A stretch of DNA of 64,000 nucleotides from Nioella ostreopsis (GCF_004000255.1 NZ_RCIQ01000014.1:62001-126000); one strand, 5' to 3'. Positions 1 to 9,201 are shown, numbered from the stretch's first letter. The notes: generated by a model not told the origin, from the letters alone. A program made the numbers and translations.

Positions 1-370
1 TCTGGCCGTAGAGACGCTTGGTTTCCTCGGAATACCACTCGAACTGGTCCGCCGCCGCGCCGGTTTCGCCAAGCGCCTCCGCCTTGGGCTTGCCGGTTTC
101 CAGCGACATGAGCGTCGCGATCTGATCCGCCCGCTCGCGGATCAGGTCCGCCGCGCGCCGGATCTTCGCCGCCCGGTCCCAGGTTCCGGTGCGTCTCCAG
201 ATGGCGAAACCCTCGCGCGCCGCATCGAGCGCCGCGTTCACATCGGCCTCGGTTGCCATGGCAATGGTGCCAAGCGCGTCCTCGGTCGCCGGGTCGGTGA
301 CTGCTTTGGTCTGGCCATCCGACGCAGGGCGCCATTCCCCTCGGATGTAGAGGTCGAGATCCTGATACAT
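1..370 (-). CDS. Aldehyde dehydrogenase, N-terminal part (cut by window start)
   Basis: Reading leftwards from the ATG at 370 gives a protein starting MYQDLDLYIRGEWRPASDG, then TDPATEDALGTIAMA and a helix-rich stretch with ETGKPKAEALGE. This is the usual N-terminal opening of the NAD(P)+-dependent aldehyde dehydrogenase superfamily, close to the succinate-semialdehyde or glycolaldehyde type. About 123 residues are present. The catalytic Cys and Glu and most of the cofactor fold lie outside the window, so activity cannot be judged. Only 8 bases separate it from the ThDP enzyme upstream, so it is probably the last gene seen of the minus-strand catabolic operon, oxidising an aldehyde made by that pathway. 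The family is confident; the substrate is unknown. Confidence 0.85.
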   Translation of the reverse strand, partial: MYQDLDLYIRGEWRPASDGQTKAVTDPATEDALGTIAMATEADVNAALDAAREGFAIWRRTGTWDRAAKIRRAADLIRERADQIATLMSLETGKPKAEALGETGAAADQFEWYSEETKRLYGQ

Positions 371-378
371 GATGTCCC

Positions 379-2259
379 TCAAATTCTGGAGTTCAGATAG
401 GCCGACTGGACGTCTTCCACCCAGTTGCCAACATTCCAGGAGCCATAGGCCCCCATGGACGCGATCGGATCGCGCCCCGCGTAGACCGGGATATGGACCA
501 GCGATAGCCCGTCATGGGAGAAAGCGTTATCCAGCGCCGCATTGAGGCTGGCTTTTGTTGTCCCTGCATAGACAGAGCGAACCCCGGAAACGGCCCCGGC
601 CAGCGTGGCGTAATCCACCGCGACGGAGTCGTTGGTTTTGAACTCGCGCCCATACTGGTCGTATTGCAGTCCGGTAATCGCGGCCATGCGGCGATTGTCG
701 AAAAGCGCGATCATCCCGCGAACCCCGTGTTCCACCGCGTCAATCAGGATCTGCGGGTTCATCATGAAGGACCCGTCTCCGGTGAAGGCGATGCCATAGG
801 GCGCATCTTTTTCGCCCGCCAGCCCAAGCAGCGCAGACCCCGCGAAGCCCATGAAACTGGCCCCGGTTTCCGTGAAGGTCTGACCCGGCATGTCATCCTC
901 GACGATCTGAAAGCCATTGGCCTGGACGTCGCCCGCATCGAAGAACTTGATCGCACCGACGCGGTTGGCAAAGGAGGACACCGTGTGGATCGCGGCGGGC
1001 TGCGTAAGAACAGGGGCTTTCCAAACCACATCGGCCAGAGGCGCGGCTCCGATCCGTTCCGCCTTGAAGCGAGTCCATTCGTCTTTCTTGGCCTCGCATT
1101 CGCGCAGCCAGTCGGTGCGCAATTCGGCACCCGTGCCCTCGCCCAGGAAATCCAGCAGCTTGCCGATCACGGCAGAGATGTCGCCGGGCAGGCCCACGGT
1201 GTTGGCGTAGTGGTCGAGATCGTCGAAATCGCCGTTGATGTTGATGACGGCCTTGGCATTGGGATAGCCCGCGCCGGAGCAATCGGCCTGACAGACGCCG
1301 CGGCTGCCGATGATCACGACCGCCTCGGCCTGTTCCATCGCTTGGTTGCCGCTGATCGAGCCCTTGGAGCCGCCCACATGCATGTTCTGCACATGGGCAT
1401 CCATCATCACGCCGGTCGATCCGGGCGACAGCACCACCGGCGCACCGATCCGCATAGCGAACTCGCGCAGCGCCTCGTGATGTTTGCGGGTGCCGCCCCC
1501 GGCCTTGATCGTGATCTTTTCGACCGTGCGCAGAATGCCTGCGGCTTCCGCGAAGGCATCCGGGGTCGCGGGCATCAGCGGCGGCTGTGCGCTGCGCCCC
1601 GGCAAGGTGCCGGTGTTGACCTTCACCCGCTCGGGCTGGGTGTTGATCGGCAGCAGGATGTAGAACGGCCCCGCCTTGTAGGGGTGATGGACGCAGGCCG
1701 TGCCCCGGCGCAGACATTCGCGCAGCGCGCCTGCCGTGTGCAGCGTGTAGGATTGCCCCATCAGCGCGCCCATCTTGCCGAAGATCCCCTGTTCGGGTTT
1801 CGGCACCTGCTGCATGTTGTAGCCCTCGCCGCGCGTCGTCTCGTCCCCATAGATGTGGTAAACGCCGACGCCATTGGAGGCCGCGGCGAGTGACCCCGCC
1901 ATCGCCTGCAATCCGCCCGGACCAATGGATGTGACCACGGCGGGCGTCTTGCCCGTTACCCAGGCATGCGCCGTGGCGGCATGGGCCATCTCCACCTCGT
2001 TGCGGCAGTTGACGACATTCACGACGCCCTCTTCGTGGTAGATGCGCAGCACCTCACCCAGATCGGTCGAGCCATGGCCGAAGATCGCGTAGTACTGCCG
2101 CACGCCCTGTTTCAGCAGGCCGACAATCAACGCCTCTGACAGCGTCAGTTCGACAATCCCCCCACCAAAGGTCATGTCCACATCGGCCTTGGCCAACCGG
2201 GCGGCACGGGCGCGGATTTCGCGGGCGACGGGATCGTTCTTTTCGGTTTCGTCAAGCAT
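379..2259 (-). CDS. ThDP-dependent enzyme of the acetolactate synthase / IolD-like superfamily
   Basis: 626 aa. An N-terminal pyrimidine-binding domain (about 30-200) has the conserved Glu in CRNEVEMAHAATAHAW and a GPGGLQAMAGSLAAASN block. A central Rossmann-like domain follows (about 230-370), then a C-terminal PP domain with the cofactor motif GDGSFMMNPQ...NN-like FDNRR around 490-520. The segment YYAIFGHGSTDLGEVL resembles the FGIFGHGN region of IolD-type ring-cleaving diketone hydrolases, but a decarboxylase or lyase is equally possible. The start ATG overlaps the tctA stop by 8 bases, implying translational coupling. Placed between a carboxylate transporter and an aldehyde dehydrogenase, it probably cleaves or decarboxylates a 2-oxo intermediate to an aldehyde. 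The exact reaction is inference. Confidence 0.8.
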   Translation of the reverse strand: MLDETEKNDPVAREIRARAARLAKADVDMTFGGGIVELTLSEALIVGLLKQGVRQYYAIFGHGSTDLGEVLRIYHEEGVVNVVNCRNEVEMAHAATAHAWVTGKTPAVVTSIGPGGLQAMAGSLAAASNGVGVYHIYGDETTRGEGYNMQQVPKPEQGIFGKMGALMGQSYTLHTAGALRECLRRGTACVHHPYKAGPFYILLPINTQPERVKVNTGTLPGRSAQPPLMPATPDAFAEAAGILRTVEKITIKAGGGTRKHHEALREFAMRIGAPVVLSPGSTGVMMDAHVQNMHVGGSKGSISGNQAMEQAEAVVIIGSRGVCQADCSGAGYPNAKAVININGDFDDLDHYANTVGLPGDISAVIGKLLDFLGEGTGAELRTDWLRECEAKKDEWTRFKAERIGAAPLADVVWKAPVLTQPAAIHTVSSFANRVGAIKFFDAGDVQANGFQIVEDDMPGQTFTETGASFMGFAGSALLGLAGEKDAPYGIAFTGDGSFMMNPQILIDAVEHGVRGMIALFDNRRMAAITGLQYDQYGREFKTNDSVAVDYATLAGAVSGVRSVYAGTTKASLNAALDNAFSHDGLSLVHIPVYAGRDPIASMGAYGSWNVGNWVEDVQSAYLNSRI

Positions 2260-3763
2260 CGGCTTTGACCTCGTTCTTGGGTTGTTTCTTGGCCTTGAAC
2301 TCGCTCACGGCCTGAAGACCGATCACCAGCAGGGCGAGAGAGAAGAAAACCAGCACCGTGGGCGAGCTGTAGAAGATCTCGGGATCGCCCATGGACAGCA
2401 TCATCGCGGTGCGGAACTCGTTTTCCAGCGTCGGCCCCAGCACCATGCCGAGGATGATCGGCGTGATCGGCACCCGGAACGAGACCAGCACATAGGCCGC
2501 GACCCCGATCGCTCCCATGGAATAGATGTCAAAGACGCTGTTGCGGATCGAGAAGGCCCCTATGGCGCAGAGCACCAGCACCCCAACCGCCAGCAGTTCG
2601 CGGGGGATCTTCAGCACATGCACGAAGAGACGGATGCCCACCAGTTGCAGGCCGAGCACCCACAGATAGGCCAGCACCACGGCGACATACATGCCGTAGA
2701 CCTCGCCCGCATGGTTCATGAACAGCGCCGGACCGGGGGTGATACCGTGGATCATCAGACCCGCCAGCACGATGGCCGTGGCAGGATCTCCGGGAATACC
2801 AAGCGACAGCAGCGGGATCAGCGTGCCGCCCGTGACCGCGTTGTTGGCGGTCTCAGGCGCGACGACGCCCTCGATATTGCCCTTGCCGAAGGTCTCGGGC
2901 TTCTTCGAGAACCGCTTGGCGTGATCATAGGCCAGGAAAGAGGCGATGGCGCCGCCGGTGCCAGGAATGGCACCGATGCCAGTGCCCATGATCGAGCATT
3001 TGATCATCAGCCACAGGTTGCGACCAAGCAGGCCAATCGAGGGCAGTTCCGCCTTCACGCGGCTGATCCTCTGGGATTTCTCCGGCATGGAGGTCTTGAC
3101 CGCGAAGGCCTCGATGATGAAGGGCACCGCAAAGAGGCCGATCATGGCCACCAGCAGGTTCACCCCCTGCATCATGTTGACGCTGCCGAAGGTCATGCGC
3201 TGGACGCCGTCGATTGTATCCAGCCCGACGGTCATGATCATCAGGCCAAGCGCGCCGCTGATCAGCCCCTTTATCAGGGATCCGCCGCACAGGCCGCAGA
3301 TCGTCGACAGGCCGAAGAGGACCAGCGCGAAAATCTCTGCCGGACCGAAAGAGATGGCCACGCGCGACACCAGGTCGACCGAGACGATCATCACGATCAG
3401 GCTGAAGATACCGCCGAAGACCGAGACAATCACCGCCGTGCCAAGCGCGATGGAGGCATTGCCCTGCTTGGTCATCGGGTGGCCGTCCAGCACCGTGGCG
3501 GCGGCAGAAGGCGTGCCCGGTATGCCCAGAAGAATGGCTGAGACCGAGCCGCCGGTCATGCCGCCGATATAGGTGCCCAACAGCAGGCCGATGGCGGGCA
3601 CCGGGTCCATGCTGAAGGTGATCGGCAAGGCCAGCGCCAAAGCGACTGTAAAGGTCAGTCCGGGGATCGAGCCAAAGATCAGCCCGATCAATGCCCCAAG
3701 ACCGATCGAGGCAATGGCCATGGGCGTCATGGCAGACGCAAGAGCTTGAAGGAAGATGTCCAT
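2252..3763 (-). CDS. tctA: Tripartite tricarboxylate transporter, large membrane subunit (TctA family)
   Basis: 503 aa, the normal TctA length, with about a dozen hydrophobic segments. The signature ALIGLIFGSIPGLTFTVALA lies near residues 23-42, followed by LLGIPGTPSAAATVLDGHP, both hallmarks of the family. A matching second half has GIGAIPGTGGAIASFLAYD and LSLGIPGDPATAIVLAG. The frame is open further upstream, but the ATG at 3763 (MDIFLQALASAM) is chosen because it falls 5 bases after the tctB stop and matches the family N-terminus. It forms the secondary-transport channel with TctB and takes substrate from the periplasmic TctC. Substrates of the family are carboxylates; the one carried here is not determinable. 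Confidence 0.93.
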   Translation of the reverse strand: MDIFLQALASAMTPMAIASIGLGALIGLIFGSIPGLTFTVALALALPITFSMDPVPAIGLLLGTYIGGMTGGSVSAILLGIPGTPSAAATVLDGHPMTKQGNASIALGTAVIVSVFGGIFSLIVMIVSVDLVSRVAISFGPAEIFALVLFGLSTICGLCGGSLIKGLISGALGLMIMTVGLDTIDGVQRMTFGSVNMMQGVNLLVAMIGLFAVPFIIEAFAVKTSMPEKSQRISRVKAELPSIGLLGRNLWLMIKCSIMGTGIGAIPGTGGAIASFLAYDHAKRFSKKPETFGKGNIEGVVAPETANNAVTGGTLIPLLSLGIPGDPATAIVLAGLMIHGITPGPALFMNHAGEVYGMYVAVVLAYLWVLGLQLVGIRLFVHVLKIPRELLAVGVLVLCAIGAFSIRNSVFDIYSMGAIGVAAYVLVSFRVPITPIILGMVLGPTLENEFRTAMMLSMGDPEIFYSSPTVLVFFSLALLVIGLQAVSEFKAKKQPKNEVKADA

Positions 3764-3768
3764 GGCGG

Positions 3769-4272
3769 TTATCCGATGTTGAACCAGCTGCCGTTGGCCA
3801 GGTAGATCCCGAGAAGCTTCTCGAAGAACAGCCAGCAGCCGAGTGTCATGCCAAGGGTCATGCCGAGGATCGTTTTCCACGATCTCAGGCGCAGATGAAT
3901 GACCAGCACGAATAGGATGAGAATGGGGGTGGCGATCAGGAAGCCGAGTTTCTGCAAGAGAAACCCGTAGGCAGAGATTTCGACAGCCACGAGGATCATG
4001 GATCCCCAACGTTCGGAGGACGCCTCTTCTATGGCATCCACATCGCCCGTGCCTGCCTTGCTTGCCGGGGTTCGACCCAGCAGATAGGTTCGGATCAGCA
4101 GCAGGATGCAAAGCCCCCCGAGGATGATCCCGAGCACCATGGGAAAGGCTCTTGGCCCAATGTCGCCATGGCCCCAGCCCGTCGGGATCGTATCAATGAC
4201 CAGCCAGGTCCAGACCGCCGAAAGCGCCAGCAGGCTCAGGCTCAGGGCCACGTCTTTTGCACTGTTGGTCAT
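3769..4272 (-). CDS. tctB: Tripartite tricarboxylate transporter, small membrane subunit (TctB family)
   Basis: 167 aa with four predicted membrane spans: about residues 8-28, 40-62, 95-130 (split by a short loop) and 135-160. This is typical of TctB, which is poorly conserved in sequence but constant in size and position. The ending FEKLLGIYLANGSWFNIG is a common TctB C-terminus (GIPLPxGxL-like). It lies between tctC (24 bases upstream) and tctA (5 bases downstream) in the order C-B-A. Its role is structural support for the TctA channel. The call rests mainly on topology and context. Confidence 0.85.
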   Translation of the reverse strand: MTNSAKDVALSLSLLALSAVWTWLVIDTIPTGWGHGDIGPRAFPMVLGIILGGLCILLLIRTYLLGRTPASKAGTGDVDAIEEASSERWGSMILVAVEISAYGFLLQKLGFLIATPILILFVLVIHLRLRSWKTILGMTLGMTLGCWLFFEKLLGIYLANGSWFNIG

Positions 4273-4296
4273 TGATACGTCTCCTGCTGTTCTGGC

Positions 4297-5262
4297 TTAC
4301 TGGGCCATGCCGAGTTCAGTCAGCAACGCGCCATAGAAGGCATCGTCCTCAGCGATCAGCGCACCGAATTCAGCGGCGGGCAGAAAGGCCGGGGTAAAGC
4401 CGATATTGTCGGATGCTTCCTGGAAGGTGTCGCTCATGACGGCGGCTTCCGCTGCGGCCTGAAGGGCGGCAACAACGTCATCGGGGGTGCCCGCCGGGGC
4501 TGCAAGCCCGCGCCACATCGAGATATTCACGTCATATCCCTGCTCCATCGCCGTGGCGACATCGGGCAGCACGTTGACCCGCGTGTCACCGGTCACGGCC
4601 AGCACGTTCAGCTCACCGGCCTCGACATAGGAGGCAAACTGACCGGGCCACTGGATGGCGGCGTCGATGCGTTCCGCCAGCAGTTCCACCGGGGCGCGCC
4701 CGTCGCCATAGGCGATATAGGCCACCTGCTCGCCGATCCCGAGCGCATCGAAGAGCGCCGCAGAGGTCAGGTGGGTGAACGACCCGCGACCGGAAATGCC
4801 GACGCGCAGCACATCACCAGAGGCCTGAACGGCTTCGACCATGTCAGACAGGTCTTCCCACCCGGTCGACGCATTCACCGCCAGCGCCGGGATCTCGGTC
4901 GAAACCCGAGCAATCGGAGTGAAGGCCTCGTAGTTGAAGTCGATCCGGCCCATGTGATTGCCGGTGTTGATGGAATTGGAGTTCCAGACGATGTTGTAGC
5001 CATCCGCAGGCGTGTTCACCACGTAGGAATAGCCGACCGCGCCACCGCCACCGGTCCGGCTTACGGGCACGATTGGCTGGCTCATTTCCTGCGACATCAG
5101 GTCGGTCAGAAGCTGTGCGATGGAATTCGCCGTGCCGCCGAACAGGATTGTCATCTCGATCGGCCGGTCGGGGAACTCCGCCTGAGCGGTCCCGGCGAAG
5201 CTCATCGCTGCGGCGGCCAGCAGGCCGGTTGTGGCTCTGCGCAATGTCTTGATCTTTGTCAT
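4297..5262 (-). CDS. tctC: TctC-family periplasmic substrate-binding protein (Bug receptor)
   Basis: 321 aa from the ATG at 5262, preceded by a GGGAGGAAAG ribosome-binding site; the frame stays open upstream but lacks such a site. A Sec signal peptide (LLAAAAMSFAGTAQA, cleavage before EFPDRP) leads into the Bug-family opening EFPDRPIEMTILFGGTAN. Later family hallmarks are GGGAVGYSYVVNTPADGYNI, VGISGRGSFTHLTSAALFDALG and YGDGRAPVELLAERIDAAIQ. Bug proteins capture carboxylates in the periplasm and hand them to TctAB. Sixty-five bases separate it from the upstream molybdenum hydroxylase gene, so it could belong to the same transcript. Ligand unknown. Confidence 0.93.
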   Translation of the reverse strand: MTKIKTLRRATTGLLAAAAMSFAGTAQAEFPDRPIEMTILFGGTANSIAQLLTDLMSQEMSQPIVPVSRTGGGGAVGYSYVVNTPADGYNIVWNSNSINTGNHMGRIDFNYEAFTPIARVSTEIPALAVNASTGWEDLSDMVEAVQASGDVLRVGISGRGSFTHLTSAALFDALGIGEQVAYIAYGDGRAPVELLAERIDAAIQWPGQFASYVEAGELNVLAVTGDTRVNVLPDVATAMEQGYDVNISMWRGLAAPAGTPDDVVAALQAAAEAAVMSDTFQEASDNIGFTPAFLPAAEFGALIAEDDAFYGALLTELGMAQ

Positions 5263-5327
5263 TGTCTTTCCTCCCAGTTGGTTGATGTTCTGCGCCCCCC
5301 TCCTCCGGAGACGCGGTCTTTCGCGTG

Positions 5328-6380
5328 TCAAAGGCCTCTTCTGTGGGCCTCGGCACGATCCTGCCGCGCGGATTGCGCGATCTGTTCCCGACCCGGCACA
5401 TGGTTGCGCAGGGCATCGAGGATCTTTTCGGGTGTTGCGGGCAGCGATTTGATGCGCACGCCGATGGCGTCGTAGATCGCATTCATGATCGCAGGCGCGG
5501 TCGGCACCAGCGCCGGTTCCCCGATACCCTTGGCCTGAAGCGGGCTCAGCGGATCGGGATCCTCGACGATGGTGCAGTTGATCTGCGGAATATCCAGCGA
5601 GGTGGGCAGGATATACTTGGCGAACCCGTGGGTCGTCGTATAGCCGTTCTCGGTCTGGTAATCCTCCATCAGCGCCTGGCCGAGGCCCTGCACCACGCCG
5701 CCTTCGATCTGGCCCTCGACGCCACGCGGGTTGATCGCCCGGCCCACATCATGGGCGGCCCAGACGCCCAGCACCTGCACTTCGCCGGTCCAGGTATCGA
5801 CCTCGACCTCTGCGATCTGGGTGCCGAAGACATAGGCCTGCCATGGGCTGCCGGAGCCATCGACGGGATCGAGCCCGGTGCCATGTGCGGTGAACGATGC
5901 CGACCCCACCGGCACGACACCGCGCCCCTTGCAGGTCTTCACGGCCTCGTCCATCGACATGCGCAGGTTGGTGTCCTGCGCCCAAAGCTCGCCGTTGAAG
6001 GCGCGCAGGCTGTCGACCGGCACATCCCAGTGATCGGCGATCTCGGCAAAGAGCTTGGCCCGCGCATCGCGTGAGGCCAAAGCCACCGAATTGCCGATCA
6101 TGTAGGTCTGGCGCGTGGCGCCGGCATGGGCGGCCTCGGGCGAACGAGAGGTATCGTTGTCCCCGATGGTCACGTCTTCGGGGCGCACGCCCAGTTCCTC
6201 TGCCGCGACCTGCGCCAGCACCGTCAGGATGCCCTCGCCGATCTCTGTCACGCCGGTGACGATCTTGGCGGTGCCGCCGTCATCCAGTTCGGCCCAGGCC
6301 CCGGCCCGGTCGATGGTGGCGGTCCGGGCAATGCCGTACCAGCTCGACGCCATTCCGCGTCCGCGCATCTTGCGGTTCAT
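5328..6380 (-). CDS. Molybdenum hydroxylase large subunit, C-terminal half (MoCoBD_2-like)
   Basis: 350 aa from the ATG at 6380 (MNRKMRGRGMASSWYGIA). It carries the second molybdopterin-binding domain of the xanthine dehydrogenase/CoxL family: EIGEGILTVLAQVAAEELGV, GATRQTYMIGNSV, AAHDVGRAINPRGVEGQIEG and the catalytic-Glu motif AKGIGEPALVPTAPAI near residue 310. In most relatives these sequences sit in the same chain as the first Mo domain. Here the upstream gene ends with TGA overlapping this ATG (ATGA), so the large subunit is encoded as two polypeptides. This frame has a stop just upstream (about 6457-6459), so it cannot extend into the other half. It may be a functional split or a decayed gene; the intact motifs favour function. 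Confidence 0.82.
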   Translation of the reverse strand: MNRKMRGRGMASSWYGIARTATIDRAGAWAELDDGGTAKIVTGVTEIGEGILTVLAQVAAEELGVRPEDVTIGDNDTSRSPEAAHAGATRQTYMIGNSVALASRDARAKLFAEIADHWDVPVDSLRAFNGELWAQDTNLRMSMDEAVKTCKGRGVVPVGSASFTAHGTGLDPVDGSGSPWQAYVFGTQIAEVEVDTWTGEVQVLGVWAAHDVGRAINPRGVEGQIEGGVVQGLGQALMEDYQTENGYTTTHGFAKYILPTSLDIPQINCTIVEDPDPLSPLQAKGIGEPALVPTAPAIMNAIYDAIGVRIKSLPATPEKILDALRNHVPGREQIAQSARQDRAEAHRRGL

Positions 6381-8266
6381 GATGCAACCCTTTCGTCGTT
6401 CGTGGGGGTGACGGTCGGCTCTCCGATCCGGGCACCAAGCGTGCATGGTTGACGTGTATCAGGCCCGCCGAGGTCGCCACGCCGGGGGCCGCGCACCTTG
6501 GGTGCGCCCGCTTCCCAACGCGAGGCCGCTTCCGCCGCGTCCAGAACCCGGTCGAGCGAGGCTGTGGTCAGTTCCTGCTGCGTATGGGTGCGCGAGCCGA
6601 TCCGCATCATGTTGATGCGGCGCAACTCGAACGGGTCCATGTCCAGCGCCTCGGCGGCCATGTCCATCATGCTCTCGGTCGCAAATTGCGCCTGCATGCC
6701 GCCAAAGGTGCGGAACGCGCCGGATGGGGTGTTGTTGGTATAGACCACCTTGGTATCGACCTTGAGGTTTTTCACCTCGTATGGCCCGCAGGACAGGATC
6801 GCCGCCTTGCGCATCACGCCTTCGCTGGACATGCCGTAGGCACCACCATCGCTGAGCATGTCGAACTCGATCGCGGTGATCTCGCCCGACCATTTCAGAC
6901 CCATCTTGTAATGCACCTTGGACGGGTGGCGCTTGGCCGAAGCAACAATGCTTTCCTCACGCGTGAAGTTCAGTTGAACCGGGCGATGCGTCTTCATCGC
7001 CGCCAGCGCCAGCATGCCCTGATAGATCATGTCCTCCTTGCCGCCAAAGCCACCGCCCACGGCGCTCATGATGAAGCGCACCTTGTTGATCGGCAGGGCA
7101 AGGATTTCGGCCAGCATATGCCGGTGATGGGTGATGTTCTGCGAGGGCGAGAGCACGGTCACCACATCGTCGTGATCGACATAGGCGATGCCTGCCTCCG
7201 GCTCCAGATAGGCATGTTCCACCTGTTGAGTGGTGAACACATCCTCAAGGATCAGGTCAGCCTCTGCAAAGCCCTTCTCGGGGTCGCCCTTGCGGATCGG
7301 GATATGCTTGATGACGTTGTCCTGCGCATAGTCGTGGATCACGGGCGCGCCGGGTTTCAGGGCGTCCTCGGGCGCATAGACACCGGGCAGCTCCTCGTAT
7401 TCCACCTTGATCTTCGCCAGCGCGCGGCGCGCCGTCACCAGGTCTTCGGCGGCGACCGCAGCGACGGCCTCGCCGAAGTGGCGGACCTTGCCGCGTGCCA
7501 TCACCGGCTGGTCATGGACGAAGACGCCGAACCCGTCGGTGCCGGGCACATCGTCAGCCGTGATCACGCAGGCCACGCCGTCCATCGCCTCGGCCTCGCT
7601 GGTGTCGATCGACACGATCCGCGCATGGGGCATCGGCGCACGCAGCACCTGCATTTGCAGCATGTCCACCATCTTGATGTCAGCGGCATATTTCAGGCGG
7701 CCCGAGACCTTCGACGGCGCATCCAGACGGCGCACATTGGCCCCGATGAAGGACTCTCCCGTCGCATCCTCGTCCAGCGCGGTTTCCGGCAAGCGGCCTG
7801 CGATCACATCACGGGCAATCTCGACCGCTTCGAAGATCTTCGTGTAGCCCGTGCATCGGCAGATATTGCCGCCAAGGCGTTCCTTGATCTCCTCGATCCC
7901 CGCATCGGGGTTTTCGCGCAGGGCCGAGGTCGCCGCCATCACCATGCCGGGAATGCAATAGCCGCACTGGCTGGCCCCGGTCTTGTGAAAGGCCTGCTGC
8001 ACCGGGGTGAGCGAGCCGGGCCGCGCCAGCCCCTCGATGGTTTCGATCTTCGCGCCATCGGCCTTGGCGGCAGGCATCAGGCAGGATTTCACCAGCTTGC
8101 CATCCACGAAGACGGAACAGGTGCCGCATTCGCCCGCGCCGCAGCCTTCCTTGGTGCCGGTGAGGTTCAGGTCCTCGCGCAGGAAGTCCAGAAGGCGTTT
8201 ATGCGGGTCGGTCTGTTTCACGACCTTGCGGCCGTTCACATCCATGGTCAGGTCGATCTTAGGCAT
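6377..8266 (-). CDS. Molybdenum hydroxylase: 2Fe-2S domain fused to N-terminal half of Mo subunit
   Basis: 629 aa. Residues 1-165 form a small-subunit-type ferredoxin domain with both cluster motifs: CGAGECGTCSVFVDGKLVKSC, and CGYC followed by CRC in GGNICRCTGY. Residues about 175-290 are the aldehyde oxidase/xanthine dehydrogenase a/b hammerhead (VSGRLKYAADIKM). Residues about 300-580 are the first Mo-binding domain with MSAVGGGFGGKEDM and SGAFRTFGGMQAQF. After DRVLDAAEAASRW comes a Pro/Arg-rich tail of about 45 residues that looks like linker, ending at a TGA overlapping the next ATG. With the FAD subunit upstream this would make a three-polypeptide hydroxylase inserting water-derived oxygen at a C-H bond. 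Cytoplasmic, as no Tat signal is seen. Substrate unknown. Confidence 0.88.
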   Translation of the reverse strand: MPKIDLTMDVNGRKVVKQTDPHKRLLDFLREDLNLTGTKEGCGAGECGTCSVFVDGKLVKSCLMPAAKADGAKIETIEGLARPGSLTPVQQAFHKTGASQCGYCIPGMVMAATSALRENPDAGIEEIKERLGGNICRCTGYTKIFEAVEIARDVIAGRLPETALDEDATGESFIGANVRRLDAPSKVSGRLKYAADIKMVDMLQMQVLRAPMPHARIVSIDTSEAEAMDGVACVITADDVPGTDGFGVFVHDQPVMARGKVRHFGEAVAAVAAEDLVTARRALAKIKVEYEELPGVYAPEDALKPGAPVIHDYAQDNVIKHIPIRKGDPEKGFAEADLILEDVFTTQQVEHAYLEPEAGIAYVDHDDVVTVLSPSQNITHHRHMLAEILALPINKVRFIMSAVGGGFGGKEDMIYQGMLALAAMKTHRPVQLNFTREESIVASAKRHPSKVHYKMGLKWSGEITAIEFDMLSDGGAYGMSSEGVMRKAAILSCGPYEVKNLKVDTKVVYTNNTPSGAFRTFGGMQAQFATESMMDMAAEALDMDPFELRRINMMRIGSRTHTQQELTTASLDRVLDAAEAASRWEAGAPKVRGPRRGDLGGPDTRQPCTLGARIGEPTVTPTNDERVAS

Positions 8267-9179
8267 TTTCTGTCTCCCCGAAATTCTTGAATTTGGCGCC
8301 GATTTCCGGCTGGTTGGCGAGCGCCTCTTCCAGCCCGGCGCGCACGAAATTCACCACCACGTCGCGCCGGTATTCCTTGCGGCTGCGTGACCCGACAGAA
8401 TCGGCGGCGCTTTCCGCCACCCGCTGGATCAGCTCTTGCGTGATGCGTTCTCCCTTCAGGCGCCGTTCGGCGTCGCGCAAGCGGATGGGCCGTGGTCCGA
8501 CCCCGCCAAGAGCCAGCCGGACATCCTCGAACATGGTGCCGGTGCTGTCGGCGCGCACCAGCGCAGCGCAACAGGCGACCGAGATCACAAGCGACCGGCG
8601 CTGACCCACCTTCTGGAACGACCCGCCATAGCCATAGGCGCTGTCCACGGTGACGGCGGTGGCAATCTCGCCGGGTTGAATCGTGGTCCGGCCGGGGCCC
8701 TCGATGAAATCGACGACGGGGACAGTGCGGCGTTTCACGGCGCCGTCCTCCAGCCGTGTCAGCTCGATCTCGCCATTCAGGGCCACGACCGGAGGGGTGC
8801 CGTCGGCAACCGGTGACGCATTCACCAGGTTGCCGACGACGGTTGCCTGCTCACGGATCTGGTCGTCGGCAAACCAGATCGCGCAATAAGGCATGCAGGG
8901 AAGGTTGGTCATCAGGGTGCGGTCGGTCAGGAAATCCTGATAGACGGTTGCGGCCCCCAGACGAATGCGTCCCTTGTCACAGGAATACCCCTTCAGTTCC
9001 GGGATCTTCGTGACGTCGATCAGCGCCGGGATCTCGACATCCCCTGCCCGGCCCTCGCGGGCCCAGGGCAGGATGTCGGTGGCGCCGGAGACGAGCCGGC
9101 TGCCCTCGGGCGCATCGGCCCACAGGGCCAACGCCTCTTCCAGACGTTTCGGAACGTGGTAGCTCTCACAGATCAGCAT
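8259..9179 (-). CDS. Molybdopterin dehydrogenase FAD-binding subunit (CoxM-like)
   Basis: 306 aa. The N-terminal FAD-binding PCMH-type domain shows the expected SGATDILPW turn near residue 32 and the flavin-contact block ATVVGNLVNASPVADGTPPV near 110-130. The C-terminal CO-dehydrogenase flavoprotein domain includes FQKVGQRRSLVISVACCAA and LALGGVGPRPIRLRDAE. The length fits the medium subunit of three-component molybdenum hydroxylases. Its stop overlaps the start of the 2Fe-2S/Mo gene by 8 bases, supporting one complex. It would accept electrons from the 2Fe-2S clusters and pass them to NAD+ or another acceptor. Confidence 0.93.
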   Translation of the reverse strand: MLICESYHVPKRLEEALALWADAPEGSRLVSGATDILPWAREGRAGDVEIPALIDVTKIPELKGYSCDKGRIRLGAATVYQDFLTDRTLMTNLPCMPYCAIWFADDQIREQATVVGNLVNASPVADGTPPVVALNGEIELTRLEDGAVKRRTVPVVDFIEGPGRTTIQPGEIATAVTVDSAYGYGGSFQKVGQRRSLVISVACCAALVRADSTGTMFEDVRLALGGVGPRPIRLRDAERRLKGERITQELIQRVAESAADSVGSRSRKEYRRDVVVNFVRAGLEEALANQPEIGAKFKNFGETENA

Positions 9180-9201
9180 GGCTCGTCTCCTTCGTGCGAC
9201 C

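Noticed and set aside
514-1893. 459-codon rightward open frame opposite the ThDP gene
   Set aside because: It is an antisense shadow: composition is Arg/His/Gly-rich with no family motifs, while the minus strand encodes a clear ThDP enzyme.
6377-6480. A simple sequencing frameshift joining the two halves of the molybdenum hydroxylase
   Set aside because: Joining the frames anywhere in the shared open stretch gives an Arg/His-rich linker unlike the family, while the ATGA overlap gives a clean second start. Kept as a finding and not called a pseudogene.
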